Shown piece after piece: positions 60,765 to 64,000 of a stretch of DNA of 64,000 nucleotides. Source of the DNA: Marinagarivorans cellulosilyticus. GTDB taxonomy: Bacteria > Pseudomonadota > Gammaproteobacteria > Pseudomonadales > Cellvibrionaceae. The notes below the pieces were generated by a model, which was given only the letters and a program-made list of their open reading frames with translations, did no database searches and had not been told where the DNA came from. Made by a program: the position numbers and the translations under genes. The stretch covers positions 3,378,685-3,442,684 of the forward strand of contig NZ_AP023086.1 of assembly GCF_021655555.1 (NCBI RefSeq), read 5' to 3'. The first letter of the stretch is position 1. The number at the start of each line of letters is the position of its first letter.

Positions 60765-63443
60765 ATGACTGCAAATACTGCTGTAAATCAGACTGACAAA
60801 AACTCGCCAACGACTATTTACCTAAAAGACTATTTGCCGCCAGCATTTCTTATTGAAAAAACACATCTGACTTTTCAGTTGGATCCAGAAAAAACAACGG
60901 TGACGTCGGTTTTGCAGTGTGTTGCAAACCCCAAGGCGGCGCCTAGCCAGAGTTTGACGTTACACGGCCAAGATCTAAAGCTAGTTCGCTTGCAACTCAA
61001 TAATAAGGCATTAACTGCTGCGGATTACTGTGTTGAAGAAGAAAGTCTAACGATACATGCCGTACCAGACGCATTCACCTTAACTTGTGTGACGGAAATA
61101 TCGCCAGCGACAAACTCTTCGCTGGAAGGGCTTTATAAGTCGCGCACTATGTATTGCACGCAATGTGAAGCCGAAGGTTTTAGGAAGATTACTTACTACC
61201 TTGACCGGCCTGACGTGCTCAGTGAATTTACGACAACAGTAATCGGCGATAAGCAGCAATTCCCTGTATTACTTTCTAACGGTAACTTGGTTGCCAGTGA
61301 ACAGCTGGAAAATGGTTTTCATAGTGCCACATGGCATGATCCGTTTAAAAAGCCGGCCTATTTATTTGCCTTAGTTGCGGGCGATTTACAGGTGGTTGAG
61401 GATAATTTTATTACCTGCTCTGGACGTAACGTTGTACTTAAAATATTTGTCGAGCCTAAAGATCTCGATAAATGTGAGCACGCTATGGCGTCTTTAAAAA
61501 ACGCAATGAAATGGGATGAAGAAGTCTATGGTCGCGAATACGATCTGGATATTTTTATGATTGTGGCTGTTGACGATTTCAATATGGGGGCGATGGAAAA
61601 TAAGGGATTGAATATTTTTAACACCTCTTGTGTGTTGGCAAACCCTAAAACGACAACTGATGCCGGCTTTGCGCGGGTAGAAGGAGTGGTGGCGCACGAA
61701 TATTTCCACAACTGGTCCGGCAATCGTGTGACTTGCCGAGACTGGTTTCAGCTAAGTCTTAAAGAAGGCTTTACGGTATTTAGGGACGAAGAGTTTTCGT
61801 CTGATATGGGCTCGCGAACGGTCAAGCGTGTTGAAGATGTGAATGTCATGCGAACACTGCAGTTTGCTGAAGATGGTGGCCCGATGGCGCATCCTGTGCA
61901 ACCGGCTTCGTTTATGGAGATTTCTAACTTCTATACGTTGACCATTTATGAAAAAGGCGCAGAAGTTGTGCGTATGTATCACACGTTGCTAGGGCCTGAA
62001 TTGTTTAGGCAGGGTAGTGATTTATATTTCGAACGTCACGATGGTGAGGCGGCGACAATTGAAGATTTTACCGCTGCAATGGCAGAGGTGTCGGGGCGTG
62101 ATTTTAGCCAGTTTAAATATTGGTACAGCCAAGCAGGCACACCGGTGGTAAAAGCTGAAGGTGATTATTGTGCCCAAGCGAAAACTTTTTCTTTAACTTT
62201 CGAGCAGTATTGCCCAGATACACCGGAAGCGAAAGGCAGCGATAAAAAGCCTTACCATATTCCCGTGAATGTTTCGCTTTTAGGTAAAGCGGGATTGCTA
62301 CCGTTGACCCTGGATAGCCAAGCTCAGCCCCAGACTGAGGTGGTTCTAGAGTTAACCGAGGCACAGCAAACGTTTGTATTTAACGATGTACAGGAAGAGC
62401 CTGTACCATCGTTATTTCGTGGGTTTTCTGCGCCAGTTAAGTCTGCTTACCCTTATAAAAAGGCGGACTTGTTACGAATAACTACGCAAGATAGCGATGG
62501 CTTTGCCCGTTTTGATGCCATGCAACAATTGGCTGTAGTGGCGATTTTTGATGTGATGGCCGCTTTGCGTAAACAAGAAGAGTGGCAATTAGAGCCGCTT
62601 TTGTTAAATGCTGTAAAAGAGTTGCTGACTAATGAGGCGCTAGACCCTGCCATGGTTGCGCTGATGTGTACGCTGCCTTCGCAGGCGTACATGAGTGGCT
62701 TAGCGACCCCGATTGAAGTGGAGCTTATTCATCAGGCGCGTAATGCGGTTAAAGCGGCTATTGCTGAGCAATGTTTTGATTTGTGGTTAGCGGTGTATAA
62801 CCGTTGCTTGTCGACAAAAGCTTATGCATTCAATGCTAATGATGTGGCACTGCGTAGCCTTAAAAAAGTAGCGCTTGAGTATTTAATGGTCAAGCCAACC
62901 GAAGAGGTTTTGGCGCTGTGTGTGAAGCAGTTTAATAATGCCGATAATATGACTGATGAATCGGCGGCAATGAGCGCTCTGGTCGATTGCACAGCACCGT
63001 TAGCGGCTAAGGAAAGGGTAGATGCGTTAGCGCAATTTTACGAGCGCTGGAAGGACGAAGCGTTAGTGGTTAATTTGTGGCTGTCTGTGCAGGCTGCAGA
63101 TAGCACCCCTGGCGCCTTAAAGCGCGTAGAGGCTTTGCTGAAGCACCCCGCCTACGATAGTGCAAACCCAAATAAGATTCGTAGTGTTGTGAGTGTATTT
63201 TGCAATCAAAATGCTGTGAACTTCCATGCTATTGATGGGTCAGGGTATGTGTTTTTAGCGGACCAGATTTTGGTGTTGAATAAGCAAAACCCGCAAATAG
63301 CCTCGCGCTTGCTGGGGCCTCTAACTAAATGGCAGAAGTATGATGTTAATCGGCAAGGGTTAATGCGTGAGCAGTTGTTGCGTATTCAGAGCGAGCCTGC
63401 GCTGTCTAAAGATGTGTACGAAGTTGTTGCAAAAAGCTTGTAG
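60765..63443 (+). CDS. pepN: Aminopeptidase N
   Basis: Zinc M1-family aminopeptidase, cytoplasmic, releasing N-terminal amino acids from peptides. The exopeptidase motif GAMENKG is near residue 276 and the zinc site HEYFHNWSGNRV near 311. Domains II and IV are complete: the C-terminal alpha-helical superhelix is present to the end. At 892 residues it has the length of E. coli PepN. It begins 55 bases after the DUF1315 gene and precedes the cytochrome b561 by 50 bases. Confidence 0.96.
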   Translation: MTANTAVNQTDKNSPTTIYLKDYLPPAFLIEKTHLTFQLDPEKTTVTSVLQCVANPKAAPSQSLTLHGQDLKLVRLQLNNKALTAADYCVEEESLTIHAVPDAFTLTCVTEISPATNSSLEGLYKSRTMYCTQCEAEGFRKITYYLDRPDVLSEFTTTVIGDKQQFPVLLSNGNLVASEQLENGFHSATWHDPFKKPAYLFALVAGDLQVVEDNFITCSGRNVVLKIFVEPKDLDKCEHAMASLKNAMKWDEEVYGREYDLDIFMIVAVDDFNMGAMENKGLNIFNTSCVLANPKTTTDAGFARVEGVVAHEYFHNWSGNRVTCRDWFQLSLKEGFTVFRDEEFSSDMGSRTVKRVEDVNVMRTLQFAEDGGPMAHPVQPASFMEISNFYTLTIYEKGAEVVRMYHTLLGPELFRQGSDLYFERHDGEAATIEDFTAAMAEVSGRDFSQFKYWYSQAGTPVVKAEGDYCAQAKTFSLTFEQYCPDTPEAKGSDKKPYHIPVNVSLLGKAGLLPLTLDSQAQPQTEVVLELTEAQQTFVFNDVQEEPVPSLFRGFSAPVKSAYPYKKADLLRITTQDSDGFARFDAMQQLAVVAIFDVMAALRKQEEWQLEPLLLNAVKELLTNEALDPAMVALMCTLPSQAYMSGLATPIEVELIHQARNAVKAAIAEQCFDLWLAVYNRCLSTKAYAFNANDVALRSLKKVALEYLMVKPTEEVLALCVKQFNNADNMTDESAAMSALVDCTAPLAAKERVDALAQFYERWKDEALVVNLWLSVQAADSTPGALKRVEALLKHPAYDSANPNKIRSVVSVFCNQNAVNFHAIDGSGYVFLADQILVLNKQNPQIASRLLGPLTKWQKYDVNRQGLMREQLLRIQSEPALSKDVYEVVAKSL

Positions 63444-63493
63444 CCTTAATGTGTTTAAAGTGAGCTGTAAAATACAGACAGGATAAAACCCAC

Positions 63494-64000
63494 ATGATCA
63501 AAAATTCCACAACCCGCTTCGGGTTATTGAGTAGAAGCATACACTGGTTAAGCGCTTTACTGGTGCTTAGCCTTTTTGCTGTGGGTTTATGGATGCAAGG
63601 CTTAGATTACTATCATGATTGGTATCGCACGGCGCCAGATTTACACCGTAGTTTTGGCATAGTGCTAATGCTGCTGACTGTGGCTCGCTTGGTGTGGTAT
63701 CGCTTTTCACCTAAGCCTAAACCATTAAGCGGGCATTCACGTATAGAGCGTATTGTGTCCGTTGCGGTGCATCACAGCTTGATGTTACTGCTTTTTGTTA
63801 TGTTTATATCCGGTTATTTAATTACTACCGCGAAAGGCGACCCGCTTTATTTCTTCAATCTTTTTGGCATTCCCTCTACGGTTAATGGCATTGCAAACTT
63901 AGAAGATATTGCCGGTGATATTCATAAGTATGTGGCTTTTTTCATCATTGGGTTTGTCGTACTGCATGTTGCTGGTGCTTTAAAGCATCATTTTATTGAT
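63494..64000 (+). CDS. Cytochrome b561 family protein, truncated at window end
   Basis: Di-haem inner-membrane cytochrome of the bacterial b561 group, open to the right edge; 169 codons are visible. Four membrane helices are seen, with histidines that can bind haem in LSRSIHWL, DLHRSFGIVL, VAVHHSLMLL and KYVAFFIIGFVVLHVAGALKHH. It is likely to move electrons between quinol and a periplasmic acceptor. Members often neighbour a YceI family gene, which would lie beyond the window. Confidence 0.9.
   Translation, partial: MIKNSTTRFGLLSRSIHWLSALLVLSLFAVGLWMQGLDYYHDWYRTAPDLHRSFGIVLMLLTVARLVWYRFSPKPKPLSGHSRIERIVSVAVHHSLMLLLFVMFISGYLITTAKGDPLYFFNLFGIPSTVNGIANLEDIAGDIHKYVAFFIIGFVVLHVAGALKHHFID

Overview
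The window is a 64 kb stretch of a gammaproteobacterial chromosome with moderate GC and dense, mostly housekeeping genes. Three features suggest a marine or plant-associated polysaccharide degrader of the Cellvibrionales type (Saccharophagus, Teredinibacter, Simiduia and relatives). They are long poly-serine linkers in secreted proteins, a TonB-Xanth-Caul type receptor with its own sigma/FecR pair, and a lipoprotein joining a c-type cytochrome to carbohydrate-binding-like domains. This placement is inference; no 16S or other marker was available. I saw no rRNA, tRNA, CRISPR array or prophage.

Layout. 1-5.4 kb: the first codons of a response regulator on the minus strand, then an acyltransferase-dinG-yqcC-ndpA cluster and a small monohaem cytochrome. 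6.3-10.5 kb: rpsF-rpsR-rplI behind a promoter and leader, a strong terminator, then dnaB, panC and panD. 10.5-18.1 kb: a large chemoreceptor, an oxidoreductase, truD, and a two-gene minus-strand operon of a CheZ-like protein and a degenerate EAL-HDOD protein. 18.1-29.5 kb: slt, uup, topA and small conserved proteins, a SulP anion transporter and a DUF3081-like protein. 29.5-33.6 kb: a secreted beta-propeller protein with tandem cysteine modules and a C-terminal membrane anchor, two membrane proteins and an aldo/keto reductase. 33.9-40.3 kb: an RND efflux pair, then the cytochrome-malectin lipoprotein. 40.3-45.3 kb: tatD, tcdA, NADAR-radA and a patatin. 45.3-46.7 kb: an intact ISL3-type insertion sequence with an 8-bp target duplication. 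46.9-53.2 kb: fleQ, then a minus-strand sigma/FecR/TonB receptor operon whose receptor carries an in-frame TAG 57 codons before its natural C-terminus. 53.9-64 kb: a coupled coiled-coil/PLP enzyme/cNMP-rhodanese operon, nadK, a phosphoesterase, a rhomboid protease, a DUF1315 protein, pepN and a truncated cytochrome b561.

How the genes work together. Most of the window serves replication, translation, repair and cofactor synthesis. The accessory signals fall in three themes. The first is polysaccharide sensing and uptake (receptor, sigma/FecR, secreted propeller, cytochrome lipoprotein). The second is motility and c-di-GMP signalling (chemoreceptor, CheZ-like protein, EAL-HDOD, FleQ). The third is envelope redox and efflux. 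The items most worth a second look are the cytochrome-malectin lipoprotein, the amber codon in the receptor, the CheZ-like protein paired with EAL-HDOD, and the propeller protein with its repeated cysteine modules.
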